Positions 43,289-51,805 of a DNA stretch of 64,000 nucleotides are shown here, one piece after another. The translations under genes were made by a program, and so were the position numbers. Source of the DNA: Candidatus Peribacteria bacterium RIFOXYB1_FULL_54_35 (lineage in GTDB: Bacteria; Patescibacteriota; Gracilibacteria; Peribacterales; Peribacteraceae). Within the stretch, counting starts at the first letter, position 1. Every line of letters starts with the position of its first letter. Below the pieces are notes generated by a model that was not told the DNA's origin, did not search any database, and saw only the letters and a list, made by a program, of their open reading frames with translations. Location of the stretch: NCBI GenBank assembly GCA_001787755.1, contig MFYJ01000013.1, positions 83,130 to 147,129 of the forward strand, in the 5' to 3' direction.

Positions 43289-45109
43289 ATGCGTGTATCC
43301 CATTCTCTGCCGGCATTGATCCTCGCTCTGCACTCGTTCATACCCGTCTCCCTCGCTGCGCAGGACTTTGACTTCCGTCAGAGTATCGAAGTGCCCCCTC
43401 TGCAAAACCCTGTCACAGCGGGAGTGGAGCTGCGCCCGCAGGAACACAGTCTCCTCAGGCCATACTGGATTTTGGATAACAGCAATACCCCTGTCCCCAT
43501 ACAGACAGTGGACATACAGACTGATGTCCTCCATACAGCGCGCATCCTCTCCGGGCCAGATGCTGCCTCGGAGGGCAGTTCTCTCACACAGGTATTCGAC
43601 GGCAACCCGGAGACGGCATTCACACCGGCAGCCACAACAGAGCACCGCTTCCTCCTCCAGACAGAAGAACCGGCATCACCCCAGTTCCTCCTCTGCCAGC
43701 TCAGAAGCGGCGCCATCGACAGCATGCGCTTCCGCTACGGCAGGAGCGAGGACCTCCTTACGCAGAGCTTCCAGGGAACACCGTCCGGCACGCGGATTCC
43801 CGTCTTTAGCTCTCCTGCAACCGTGTTCGAGATTGTCCTCGAAACATCCGGCACGCTGGAAATCGCAGAACTGCAACTTCTCGAAACGACAAAGGTGATC
43901 CTCTTCACCGCGGAGCCCGGGCAGCGCTACACGCTCGCGTATGACTTCTCCGCCTCGGAAGAGAAGCCGCCCACAGATACAAACCTTCGCTTTGCCGGCG
44001 CAGTGAAAGCGAAGCTCAGCACCGCCCTGTATGCCGGAAAGCAGGGGGCAGATGCGGACGGCGACTTCATTCCCGATGCCAAAGACAACTGCCCACGGGA
44101 ATCCAATACCGGCCAGAAGGATGCTGACCGCGACGGCATCGGAGATGCTTGCGACGTCGCTCCCGCACTCTCCAATACCAGGCAACCGGACACGGACGGA
44201 GACGGTATTCACGACGGCGCCGATAACTGCCCTTCCTTCCCCAACCCGGACCAGAAGGACATCGACGGCGACGGAACAGGCTGGATGTGTGACGATGCGG
44301 ACGGGGACGGGGTCATGAATGGAACGGATAACTGCATCGGGGTGCCAAACACCGGGCAGCAGCGCACAGGCGGAAGCGCCCTCGGAGACGCCTGCAAAGG
44401 TGATCCCGACGGAGACGGCATCTCCACTGAGAACGACAACTGCAAGGAAGTCCCCAACGCAGACCAGGCAGATGAAGATGGAGACCGCGTGGGCGATGCC
44501 TGCGACGTGTGCCCTCTCCTCTACGACCCGCCGCAACAGGACAGGGATGCCGATGGCACCGGCGACCGGTGCCAGAGCGGCGCGGGCGGGCAGGATGCGG
44601 ACAGGGACGGCATAGGGAACGAAAGGGACATCTGCGTTTTCACTGCAGATCCCGGGCAGGAGGATGGTGACGGGGACGGTGTGGGGGATGCATGCGATAA
44701 CTGCCCGCAGGAGAGCAACGTTCTCCAGCAGGATACCAACACCGACGGGAGAGGCGATGCGTGTTCTGACACGGACCGTGACGGCGTTTCTGACGCCATG
44801 GACAACTGTCCGGCACACAGCAACCCGGAGCAGGAAGACAGCAACGGAAACGGGGTGGGCGGCCTCTGCGAAGATACGGACAGAGACCGTGTCCTCAATA
44901 CGGAGGACAACTGCCCTTCCGCAGAAAACCCCATGCAGGAAGATGCGGACGGGGACGGCATCGGCGATGCGTGCGACGACAGGGACAACAGGACCCCCGA
45001 AGGGAAAAAACCATGGGCCCCCTTCCTGTTTGGCGGAGCAATCGCAGTGTTAGCAGTTATTATTGAAATACATAATAAAAGGGTTGTCGATCAACAGAAC
45101 GTGGTCTGA
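43289..45109 (+). CDS. Thrombospondin type 3 repeat protein with C-terminal membrane anchor
   Basis: This protein has 606 residues from MRVSHSLPALILALHS (ATG two bases after the previous stop; the open frame from 43148 is a shadow). It has a signal peptide (1-24), an F5/8 (discoidin)-like beta domain (about 85-215, FDGNPETAF...LEIAELQLLE), and then about ten TSP3 units of the form DxDxDGIxDxxDNCP (about 255-570), each expected to bind calcium. A hydrophobic helix near the C terminus (APFLFGGAIAVLAVIIEI) anchors it. It is a calcium-dependent extracellular stalk or adhesin by family analogy, partner of the preceding SLH protein. Confidence 0.9.
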   Translation: MRVSHSLPALILALHSFIPVSLAAQDFDFRQSIEVPPLQNPVTAGVELRPQEHSLLRPYWILDNSNTPVPIQTVDIQTDVLHTARILSGPDAASEGSSLTQVFDGNPETAFTPAATTEHRFLLQTEEPASPQFLLCQLRSGAIDSMRFRYGRSEDLLTQSFQGTPSGTRIPVFSSPATVFEIVLETSGTLEIAELQLLETTKVILFTAEPGQRYTLAYDFSASEEKPPTDTNLRFAGAVKAKLSTALYAGKQGADADGDFIPDAKDNCPRESNTGQKDADRDGIGDACDVAPALSNTRQPDTDGDGIHDGADNCPSFPNPDQKDIDGDGTGWMCDDADGDGVMNGTDNCIGVPNTGQQRTGGSALGDACKGDPDGDGISTENDNCKEVPNADQADEDGDRVGDACDVCPLLYDPPQQDRDADGTGDRCQSGAGGQDADRDGIGNERDICVFTADPGQEDGDGDGVGDACDNCPQESNVLQQDTNTDGRGDACSDTDRDGVSDAMDNCPAHSNPEQEDSNGNGVGGLCEDTDRDRVLNTEDNCPSAENPMQEDADGDGIGDACDDRDNRTPEGKKPWAPFLFGGAIAVLAVIIEIHNKRVVDQQNVV

Positions 45110-45445
45110 GTTCGGCAGAGCTCTGCGGGGATACCTTCTTTTGAACACATTATTTGTACACTCGCGAAGCATTCTCTATGACGTATCACCTCTCCCCTGT
45201 CAAACACTTACAATTCGCAGCCAGGAGCCCCAAACCTTCCAATATTATGGCAATAAAACCAAAGAAACGTGACCATAATCACATTTTTTGAATACAAAAT
45301 AAGTACAGAATGGAAAACAGAACATACCATACTTGGCAGAAGGGTTGATTGATTTTACAGAAGCCAAAAAAGGAAAATGTGCTGTCCTTATTTTCTGCAC
45401 GTTTTGTGTGCACTGAGGATCCTACTGAGTATACTATTCTTGACA
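45110..45445. promoter_or_regulatory. AT-rich intergenic region upstream of the SpeD-like gene
   Basis: These 336 bases contain no convincing gene. The palindrome GCAGAGCTCTGC (45115-45126) just after the TSP3 stop may aid termination. The 3' end carries the -10 box described separately. Confidence 0.5.
45430..45435 (+). promoter_or_regulatory. -10 element TATACT of the SpeD-like gene
   Basis: TATACT lies exactly 10 bases before the ATG at 45446 and rejects the upstream start at 45377. Confidence 0.7.
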
Positions 45446-45967
45446 ATGAATGCCGCTTCTCATTTCGGGCTCCTGCATGAGATACTCGTCCTCGACGCGC
45501 ATCTCAAGCATCCGCTGGAGGCAACCAACCCCAAACCTCTCGTCCGGGAACTCGTCGATACGCTGCTCACGACGCTGCGCATGGAAGAACTGGGCGAACT
45601 GCAGATTTACCCCGCCACGGACCTGCGCGCTCCGGGGTGGTCATTCATACAACCTATCACTACGAGCCACATCAGCGGCCACTATTTTGAAAAGCCGGGA
45701 AGGCGGCCGAACATTCACATGGATATCTACAGCTGCTGCAGCGTGAACTGGATGAAAAGCATCGAAATCATCCACGAATACCTGAATCTCGCCGACTGGA
45801 GAGCGACCTTCATTGACCGGCAAATTGAACCTGATATTCCGCGGCACATGCTCGAGATAGCAGGAGAGGGCAGCCGCATCTTCTCCGAAGCAACACTCCA
45901 AGCACAGGCCCTGCTCACCCGCGTCGCAGCCGCGAAAAAGAAGGAAACGGTGGGTGCTACTGCCTAA
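45446..45967 (+). CDS. S-adenosylmethionine decarboxylase (SpeD)-like protein
   Basis: This protein has 173 residues from MNAASHFGLLHE. The region GWSFIQPITTSHISGHYFEKPGRRPNIHMDIYSCCSV aligns with the SpeD active site (ESHISIHTWPE...D.FTC): the pyruvoyl-forming serine, the following histidine and the catalytic cysteine appear present, but the residue before the serine is Thr instead of Glu. SpeD proteins self-cleave to a pyruvoyl enzyme. Relatives are known that decarboxylate arginine or ornithine instead of AdoMet, so the substrate is open. It lies 292 bases before a DHS-like gene, and an agmatinase is encoded at 60113, which would fit an arginine decarboxylase. Assignment to the fold is fairly sure, the substrate is not. 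Confidence 0.7.
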   Translation: MNAASHFGLLHEILVLDAHLKHPLEATNPKPLVRELVDTLLTTLRMEELGELQIYPATDLRAPGWSFIQPITTSHISGHYFEKPGRRPNIHMDIYSCCSVNWMKSIEIIHEYLNLADWRATFIDRQIEPDIPRHMLEIAGEGSRIFSEATLQAQALLTRVAAAKKKETVGATA

Positions 45968-45984
45968 GGAAACTCTGAAAAACC

Positions 45985-46120
45985 CAAAAGCATGTCATGG
46001 TGAGCACTGCCGAACCACGACATGCGCCAAATTGTCGCAGTTCCTGCCTGCCGGCAGGCAGGAACCATACCATCGGTGCCATCCTTCGTCAGAGCTCAGG
46101 ATGACACCTCTATGTCAGGG
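45985..46120. repeat. Composite of intergenic palindromes
   Basis: CATGTCATGGTGAGC...CGACATG is followed by a perfect 26-base palindrome at 46040-46065 (GTTCCTGCCTGCC and its complement) and an ATCCTTCGTCAGAGCTCAGGAT element (46082-46103). It lies between the SpeD-like and DHS-like genes. Confidence 0.7.
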
Positions 46121-46259
46121 GATAGTCGCCCAAAAGAAAGAAGGAGAAAAAGAAAAAGAACGAAAATGCAAGAAAATGAGAAATTGGCCAGAATCTTCTG
46201 CATAAATCGCGATTTGTGGTACAATTACCAACCGTTCCTGTCCCCTCCCAAGCACTGCC

Positions 46260-47297
46260 ATGTCCATCGCTTCGTTCCTCGAGAAAAACTACAAGCACTT
46301 CAATGCACGCGAAACGCTCGCTGCGGCAAAAGCATGGCATGAGTTCTGCAGGAAAGGAGGGAAAATGCTCGTTTCTCTTGCGGGAGCCATGAGCACAGCC
46401 GAGATCGGCATCACTCTCGCCCCGCTCATCCGCGCAGGGAAGGTACACGCCATCTCCTCCACCGCAGCCAATATGGAGGAGGATCTCTTCAACCTCGTGG
46501 GCAACTCCCGCTACAAGCTCCAGCCCAAGTGGCGGTACCTGACTATGGAAGACGACCTGCGCACACGCGAGGAGGGGTTCAACCGCGTGACCGACACCTG
46601 CATTCCGGAGGACGTAATGATCCAGATACACGAAGCCATGAGAGAACTCTGGGCGGCGGCGCGCAGCGGCGAGCGCTCCTTCCACTGGGAGTACTTCTAC
46701 AAGCTCATCCGCAGCGGGTTCTTTGCAGACAAGCACGACGTCCCCCTGGAGCATTCCTGGGTAGTGGCCGCCTGCGAAATGGACATTCCCATCTATACGC
46801 CGGGCATGGAAGACTCCACCCTCGGCAACATGTTCTGCGCCGACGTCATGCAGGGGCACGTCGGGAGCCACAACGTCATCAAATCCGGTACGGAGCAGTT
46901 TGAGCACCTCACCAACTGGTACTACGAGAACCAGAAAAAGGCAGACATCGGGTTCTTCCAGATAGGGGGAGGCATAGCGGGAGACTTTGCCATGTGCGTG
47001 ATACCGGGGCTGGTGTTCGACCACAAGCACGAGGACTGCAAGTGCTGGAAGTACTTCTGCCATATCGGGGACTCCACCACATCGTACGGCAGCTACTCCG
47101 GCTGCCCCGCCAACGAGAAGGTCTCCTGGTACAAGCTGGACCCGGGCACCGTAAACTTCACCATCAATTCCGACGCAAGCATCGTGGCTCCCCTCATCTT
47201 CTCCTACCTGCTCGAGAAGCACATGGAGGAAGTGGCTGCCGGGAAGGCGGAGGAACTGGGGAAGGGGAAAATGAGGAAGAAGGGGGTGGAGGTGTAG
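46260..47297 (+). CDS. Deoxyhypusine synthase-like protein, possible homospermidine synthase
   Basis: This 345-residue protein matches the DHS family over its length: LVSLAGAMSTAEIGITLAPLIRAGKV near the N terminus, SSTAANMEEDLFNLVG (NAD-binding region), GGGIAGDF and the active-site region SYSGCPANEKVSWYKL with the catalytic lysine at residue 292 (compare VSWGK in eukaryotic enzymes). Bacteria lack deoxyhypusine on eIF5A, and bacterial family members make homospermidine from putrescine or spermidine with NAD. The likely reaction here is homospermidine synthesis. A TACAAT box lies at about 46219, so this message has a leader of about 30 bases, unlike most in the window. Its last eight codons are repeated exactly at the end of the methyltransferase gene at 48420. 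Confidence 0.85.
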   Translation: MSIASFLEKNYKHFNARETLAAAKAWHEFCRKGGKMLVSLAGAMSTAEIGITLAPLIRAGKVHAISSTAANMEEDLFNLVGNSRYKLQPKWRYLTMEDDLRTREEGFNRVTDTCIPEDVMIQIHEAMRELWAAARSGERSFHWEYFYKLIRSGFFADKHDVPLEHSWVVAACEMDIPIYTPGMEDSTLGNMFCADVMQGHVGSHNVIKSGTEQFEHLTNWYYENQKKADIGFFQIGGGIAGDFAMCVIPGLVFDHKHEDCKCWKYFCHIGDSTTSYGSYSGCPANEKVSWYKLDPGTVNFTINSDASIVAPLIFSYLLEKHMEEVAAGKAEELGKGKMRKKGVEV

Positions 47298-47298
47298 G
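47275..47298. repeat. 24-bp direct repeat, left copy
   Basis: The sequence 47275-47298, covering the last codons and stop of the DHS-like gene, is identical to 49048-49071. It bounds the XRE/methyltransferase block on the left. Confidence 0.75.
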
Positions 47299-47340
47299 GC
47301 AACTGCTCGTTCGCTCGTTCTCTCGTTTCCTCGTTCAATT
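47299..47340. repeat. Half of a family D hairpin
   Basis: CTCGTTCGCTCGTTCTCTCGTTTCCTCGTT words are present without the complementary arm, as if the hairpin had been cut at the cassette boundary. Confidence 0.55.
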
Positions 47341-47403
47341 GGTACAGCACAAAGAATCAGCGCCGCTGCAGCCTGCCCCGTCTCCGCTCCTGTGCAGGCT
47401 CAA

Positions 47404-47616
47404 TTAAGCTGCAAATAAATCAGACGGCTCAATGCCGAATCCCTTCGCGAGTTTCTCAATCGAGCTGAGCCGCATGTCCTTCAATGTGTTGCTTTCGTAG
47501 CGTTGATACTGCTTGTACTCCATCTCACATAGGTCAGCAGCTTCTTCCTGAGTAATCCCACGCTGTTTGCGGAGTTCTTTTAAATTCTTCGCCACTTTTT
47601 TTACCAAAATGCCCAT
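47404..47616 (-). CDS. XRE-family HTH regulator
   Basis: This protein has 70 residues from MGILVKKVAK (a TTG at 47640 would add eight). The sequence NLKELRKQRGITQEEAADLCEMEYKQYQRYESNTLKDMRLSSIEKLAKGFGI is a complete Cro/C1-type helix-turn-helix domain and nothing else. It is divergent from the methyltransferase pair. A perfect 7-bp inverted repeat at 47651-47670 in the shared promoter region is a likely operator. It would be a small repressor of itself and of the methyltransferases, as in restriction-control and phage systems. Confidence 0.85.
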   Translation of the reverse strand: MGILVKKVAKNLKELRKQRGITQEEAADLCEMEYKQYQRYESNTLKDMRLSSIEKLAKGFGIEPSDLFAA

Positions 47617-47650
47617 CCCAATGAGTATCGGGATTGGCAACCGTATTTTA

Positions 47651-47670
47651 CACCAACTTTATTGTTGGTG
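47651..47670. promoter_or_regulatory. Candidate operator of the XRE regulator
   Basis: CACCAACTTTATTGTTGGTG has perfect 7-bp arms and a 6-base centre, 35 bases upstream of the XRE start and 43 bases upstream of the methyltransferase start. Confidence 0.6.
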
Positions 47671-47712
47671 TGCAAATTGTAATACTTTATTCTAATAATA
47701 CTTTCTGAGAAA

Positions 47713-48423
47713 ATGCGAGAACATTTCTCCCGTTGCCGCCACAAGAGAAAAATTTCAGACCGACTGCATTACTCTGCTCATATGCCCATGAATGCCCGCC
47801 GCCGGCCGCAAACAACGCGCGGAGTTCTTGAGGTGTGGACAGAGGTGATACGCGGAAGGGTTCTGGATCTCGGAGCCGGCCGCGCGAAGTACAAGCAACT
47901 TCTGCAGAAGACCGCTACGGACTACACGGCATTCGACATGGTGGACGGGCCGAACATCGATGTTGTGGGCGACGTGCACAATCTGCCGTTCGACCCGTGT
48001 AAGTTCGGGACGGTGGTCTGCACGCAGGTCATCGAGCACGTCCGCGAGCCATGGCGGGTGGTGGAGGAGATCGCGCGGGTGCTGCTGCCGGGCGGACACT
48101 GCCTCCTGACAACACCGTTCATGATGCCCCACCACGCGGACCCGCACGACTTCTACCGCTACACGCCTGATGGCGTGCGCCATTTGTGCGGTCGCGCCGG
48201 TCTGGAGATTGTCGCCAGCGGCAAGTACGGCGGGGCGAACGTCGTGGCAGCGGAGACGCTCAAATTCCTCTTCTGCAACCCATACGCGCCTCACAAGCCC
48301 GGCATTGTCCGACGGAATATCTTCCGAATGCTCTACGGCCTGCTGCTGCGAATACAACGAGGAGCAGCCGATCGGAGCGTCGTGTACGCGAACGTCTACG
48401 TCGTCGCCCGCAAGCCCGTATGA
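47713..48423 (+). CDS. SAM-dependent methyltransferase, class I (Methyltransf_11 type)
   Basis: This 236-residue protein has motif I GRVLDLGAGRAKYKQ, motif II-like TDYTAFDMVDGPNIDVVGDVHNLPF, and motif IV FGTVVCTQVIEHVREPWRVVEEIARVLLPGGHCLLTTPFM, all typical of small-molecule or lipid methyltransferases. The segment DPHDFYRYTPDGVRHL is common in glycan-cluster methyltransferases. I use the ATG at 47713, which has a TACTTT box 8 bases upstream; ATGs at 47782 and 47788 are alternatives. Its stop overlaps the next start (ATGA). The acceptor is unknown. Confidence 0.85.
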   Translation: MREHFSRCRHKRKISDRLHYSAHMPMNARRRPQTTRGVLEVWTEVIRGRVLDLGAGRAKYKQLLQKTATDYTAFDMVDGPNIDVVGDVHNLPFDPCKFGTVVCTQVIEHVREPWRVVEEIARVLLPGGHCLLTTPFMMPHHADPHDFYRYTPDGVRHLCGRAGLEIVASGKYGGANVVAAETLKFLFCNPYAPHKPGIVRRNIFRMLYGLLLRIQRGAADRSVVYANVYVVARKPV

Positions 48424-49070
48424 CCATCTTCCAGCCGGACAGGCACCTCCTCCTGCAGTTCGTCCAAGAGCATGCCAGCCGGTTTGAAGGTTTCGTACTG
48501 GATGTCGGCGGCGGGAATGGGCGCTACAGGCGATTATTCCGCCATGTGCAGCGGTACGTGATCCTCGACAAGGATGCGCTTCAGAATCCTGACATCATTG
48601 CCAGCGTGGAGAGCATTCCTCTTGAGAGCAATAGTGTTGACGGGATTATCTGTACGCAGGTCCTCGGCGACGTGTGGGACGTCCAAAAGGCAGTCGATGA
48701 GATCATCAGGGTGCTGAAACCGGGCGGCCTTCTTATGCTGACCGAGTCATATGTGGCCGAACTGCATGACGAACCCCGCGACTACTGGAGGTTCTCAGGT
48801 GAGGCTCTCACCAAGCTCGTCGGCGGCACATGCGACGTGCTGGTCCTGGAACCCCGTGGCGGCTACTATTCGCTCCAGGCCCAGCAGAAGATACGTTACC
48901 TGATCGATAGGTATGACCTGTATAATCGGCCGTTCCTAGGCAAAGTCGTGAATAGCTATGCACTTGTGACCGGATATTCCGCTATCTATAGAGACCGGAG
49001 GCGGAAAAGAAATGGCAAGATCACAATCGGCTATAATTTACTCGCACGGAAGAAGGGGGTGGAGGTGTAG
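48420..49070 (+). CDS. SAM-dependent methyltransferase, second of a pair
   Basis: This protein has 216 residues from the ATG at 48420, which overlaps the previous stop by 4 bases, so the two are translationally coupled. Motif I FVLDVGGGNGRYRRLF, acidic LDKDALQNPDIIASVESIPLESNSVDGIICTQVLGDVWDVQKAVDEIIRVLKPGG and DEPRDYWRFSGEALTKL show it is a paralogue of the upstream gene. The C-terminal RKKGVEV and stop are encoded by the 24-bp repeat that also ends the DHS-like gene, so the tail has been exchanged or created on integration. The acceptor is unknown. Confidence 0.85.
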   Translation: MTIFQPDRHLLLQFVQEHASRFEGFVLDVGGGNGRYRRLFRHVQRYVILDKDALQNPDIIASVESIPLESNSVDGIICTQVLGDVWDVQKAVDEIIRVLKPGGLLMLTESYVAELHDEPRDYWRFSGEALTKLVGGTCDVLVLEPRGGYYSLQAQQKIRYLIDRYDLYNRPFLGKVVNSYALVTGYSAIYRDRRRKRNGKITIGYNLLARKKGVEV

Positions 49071-49071
49071 G
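49048..49071. repeat. 24-bp direct repeat, right copy
   Basis: It is identical to 47275-47298. The distance between the copies is 1773 bp and encloses exactly the XRE and two methyltransferase genes. Confidence 0.75.
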
Positions 49072-49078
49072 TCTCTTC

Positions 49079-50512
49079 TCAGTCTGAGAAGGGATATTGC
49101 CCAATCCTGACCTTTGCGATGTCTACGTACTGGTCAATGCTCGGCGAAGTGAGCGATCGAGCAGCCCCGAAAATTACATTAAAAGCAACTCCCTCAACCA
49201 GGTCATCTGCTCCGCTCCGAATCCCGGCTCTTTCGCTGTATATCAGTAGTTCATCATCCATAGATAATTTGATGATGCCATTGAGATGAATAGGGTCAAC
49301 CGTATTCACTTCGAGGAATAAGTCTATCTTGTGCCACTCGCCATCCGTCGGGAACGGATCGGACGCATACGCCATGCGGTCACGACCGGAAATGAACATG
49401 GACAAATGCCCCCGGGAATCCCAACTCAGAACCGTAGGGAAATCCCCGGCGCCAAACACACCATACTCACTTCCCGCCAGACCTCCTCCCAGACTGGGGA
49501 GTATACCTGTTTTCGTAAAATCAAAGTTCTTCGGAAAACGAACGTAGTACTGCAAGTAGAGTCTGCGCGTTGGTTCTATATTCCCCGTGGCGTACAGATT
49601 CACTCCTCCTGCAGGTTTGTGGTGCTGTTTCGCTTCCACCGGATCGTAGGAACCTTTTGGTATGTGAATCCTAAAATACGTGTCGAATATCTCGTCATCA
49701 TGTCGCGGCTCAACATTCTCGGTACTGACCTCCTCATACCATGAGGCCGCCTCAATTTTCGTCGTCCTTGTGGTCCGATACATGGGAGGAATATCTACTG
49801 TGAGAAGCCCCCACCTGTCCTGCCAGCCCTCCCCCATTGGGAACTCAAATGGCAAAGGTGTATACGCAACCTGTGATATGGCAGAAGATGAGGAGGCAGA
49901 TTCCTCTGCTACACCGGAAGGGGCTACAATTCTCCAAATCATCTCTGCCATTTCCCCTCTAGTAACAAAGTGCGATGGATCGGCGGCAGAGTCCGGCAAT
50001 GCGCCCGCATCCTGCAGCGCAGCAAGATAGAGCTCGTACCATGGGCCTTCTGCTTCCTGCGTGGCAAGCCCGAACGTATTCACAAAAATCTTCGCAGCTT
50101 CTGCCGTATTTATGTTGTCTCCCGGATGGAATGTGCCATCCGGATGCCCCCCTACTACACCATTGTTCTTGGCTGCACAGACAAAAGATGCAAACCATTC
50201 ATCCCGCACATCCGGGAAGCAGTTCTGCGCAGACTCCTCCACCTGGAGAGACGATGCGCCCATGAGGATTTTGGTGAACTCCGCCCGGTTGATGGGTGTA
50301 TCCGGCCTGTAGGTTCCATCCGGATACCCATCCACAATGCCTGCTGCGCGGACGTACTCAATAGCTGCTGCATTTTCATGATCTGGAGAGAGGTCGCTAA
50401 ACGCAAAGGTGCTTTTCGGTGCAAGCAAAATCCCAGAAACAAGAAGCAAACAAGCCGCAGTGAATACAGAAGAACATTTGGACGGGAAGCCGAGGGGGAG
50501 TGGTAACATCAT
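49079..50512 (-). CDS. SLH-domain protein with polysaccharide-lyase-like C-terminal domain
   Basis: This 477-residue protein has a signal peptide (1-37, LLLVSGILLAPKSTFA), three SLH repeats (38-about 205; GIVDGYPDGTYRPDTPINRAEFTKIL, GVVGGHPDGTFHPGDNINTAEAAKIF), a short Ser-rich linker and a concanavalin-like beta-jelly-roll region (about 225-477) with LYLQYYVRFPKNFDFTKTGILPSLGGG...HLSMFISGRD...WHKIDLFLEVNT, resembling the polysaccharide lyase family 14/alginate-lyase-like fold. It could degrade or bind an extracellular polyuronate while held on the wall. It is convergent with the methyltransferase gene with 8 bases between stops. Confidence 0.8.
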   Translation of the reverse strand: MMLPLPLGFPSKCSSVFTAACLLLVSGILLAPKSTFAFSDLSPDHENAAAIEYVRAAGIVDGYPDGTYRPDTPINRAEFTKILMGASSLQVEESAQNCFPDVRDEWFASFVCAAKNNGVVGGHPDGTFHPGDNINTAEAAKIFVNTFGLATQEAEGPWYELYLAALQDAGALPDSAADPSHFVTRGEMAEMIWRIVAPSGVAEESASSSSAISQVAYTPLPFEFPMGEGWQDRWGLLTVDIPPMYRTTRTTKIEAASWYEEVSTENVEPRHDDEIFDTYFRIHIPKGSYDPVEAKQHHKPAGGVNLYATGNIEPTRRLYLQYYVRFPKNFDFTKTGILPSLGGGLAGSEYGVFGAGDFPTVLSWDSRGHLSMFISGRDRMAYASDPFPTDGEWHKIDLFLEVNTVDPIHLNGIIKLSMDDELLIYSERAGIRSGADDLVEGVAFNVIFGAARSLTSPSIDQYVDIAKVRIGQYPFSD

Positions 50513-50540
50513 AGGTGTAGGGAGAAGCTAGCGACAGAAG

Positions 50541-50954
50541 TTAAAATGCATAAATAGGATTCATTCTTCCATAGAAAGCAAAATACCAGAATAGAGCATA
50601 TGCGCCAACTGCGATCGTCCAGTTCAAGACAAAATGAAGATGCCATTTTAGACGAAGCTTCGAGATAGCTAATTCACCGAGCAGATTCAGCAAAAATATT
50701 ACGGGAATTGAAATGTAAAATACTGAAATAGCTATGATCCCATATATCCAAGAATCAAATATGGTCGCCTTAAAAGACCACATAAAATTGTAGAAGAACT
50801 GCTCTTCCGCGGTCATATTCAAGGCACTGCCAGGAACATCATGAAAAGCCCAATACAATCTGAAAATGTAACGGAAAGGAAAATATAAAATTGGAGTACA
50901 TACAGTCAGTATTGCCACTCGTATGGACTTGGATGCTATCAAATCAGCACTCAT
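50541..50954 (-). CDS. Small membrane protein, paralogue of the one at 51398-51805
   Basis: This 137-residue protein has four hydrophobic helices (about 12-35, 62-80, 85-105 and 112-133). The segment FYISIPVIFLLNLLGELAISKL matches YYISIPTIFVLNWAGQKLLTMI in the protein at 51398-51805, so the two are paralogues. The DNA is richer in A and T than the surrounding genes, which suggests recent acquisition. No family is recognised. It lies in a run of four small membrane proteins on one strand downstream of the giant protein. Confidence 0.7.
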   Translation of the reverse strand: MSADLIASKSIRVAILTVCTPILYFPFRYIFRLYWAFHDVPGSALNMTAEEQFFYNFMWSFKATIFDSWIYGIIAISVFYISIPVIFLLNLLGELAISKLRLKWHLHFVLNWTIAVGAYALFWYFAFYGRMNPIYAF

Positions 50955-50989
50955 ATACAGATAGGTTAGAGCCTTTGCACTGCAGGATT

Positions 50990-51385
50990 TTATGCATCAA
51001 GACCAGCAAACATAAGGATTATAAAAATTATCCCGATATTAATCGCTACAGGAATCATGACCAGAAAAAGCAACCAGTATCTCTTTTGGGATATTGATTC
51101 AAAGAGTAAAGGATAAAAAGGTATCGTACTCAAAGAAAAGAAAATTTCCGATTGTCCCCAAGAAGAGCGTAACAGGTGTTCAAGCCCATACATCGGAACC
51201 AGAATCAGCAATGGCAAAGCAAGTCCTGAACCAGCCGCAACTAAACTGTATTCGATAATAGCCGCTAGGCATCCGATAATCGCCCAAAGAATTAAAGGTA
51301 GTACTGGTCTCTTATGACTAACAATCCAAAGAAGCAGTACCAATGTGGCAAAGGGCAGTAACTGTGATGGGAGTTGAACTAGCAT
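50990..51385 (-). CDS. Small hydrophobic membrane protein
   Basis: This 131-residue protein consists almost entirely of four hydrophobic helices (LLPFATLVLLLWIV, LPLILWAIIGCLAAIIEYSLVAAG, ALPLLILVPMYGLEHLL, YWLLFLVMIPVAINIGIIFIILMFAG). No motif is recognised. It is second from the 3' end of the four-gene run. Spacing to its neighbours is 12 and 35 bases, so co-transcription is likely. Confidence 0.65.
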   Translation of the reverse strand: MLVQLPSQLLPFATLVLLLWIVSHKRPVLPLILWAIIGCLAAIIEYSLVAAGSGLALPLLILVPMYGLEHLLRSSWGQSEIFFSLSTIPFYPLLFESISQKRYWLLFLVMIPVAINIGIIFIILMFAGLDA

Positions 51386-51397
51386 TTGCGGGTTTAA

Positions 51398-51805
51398 TTA
51401 AGATTTTACATATATCGATGCAAACAAATAAAAAGCTAAACCCGAAAATATCAAACTAACAACGTAATAGAGATACCGGTTTAAAGGGATCATTGTTAAT
51501 AACTTCTGACCTGCCCAGTTCAATACAAATATTGTGGGTATCGAAATATAATATTTAACATACGCCAGTACTAAATACAGCCACACAAACCTGTACCTTG
51601 TATTAAACGCTGTCGAACTGAAAATGCTAATAATTCTTTCGAAACCAGTTAACCTTGAGGTGTATCCAGACGGTTCTAAAAAGGTTGAAATTAGTACCTC
51701 TATGTAAAGCATCGGCAGGAAGGCTAAAGGCGAGAGAAGAGAGAAAAGCACTACTCTCATCCAAAACTTGCCTTTATAGTTTAAAGAACTGTTCCGTCTA
51801 CCCAT
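51398..51805 (-). CDS. Small membrane protein, paralogue of the one at 50541-50954
   Basis: This 135-residue protein has four hydrophobic helices. N-terminal RVVLFSLLSPLAFLPMLYIEVLI and central VKYYISIPTIFVLNWAGQKLL resemble the corresponding parts of the protein at 50541-50954. Its start overlaps the stop of the upstream gene by 8 bases, which supports both as real and coupled. No family is recognised. Confidence 0.7.
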   Translation of the reverse strand: MGRRNSSLNYKGKFWMRVVLFSLLSPLAFLPMLYIEVLISTFLEPSGYTSRLTGFERIISIFSSTAFNTRYRFVWLYLVLAYVKYYISIPTIFVLNWAGQKLLTMIPLNRYLYYVVSLIFSGLAFYLFASIYVKS

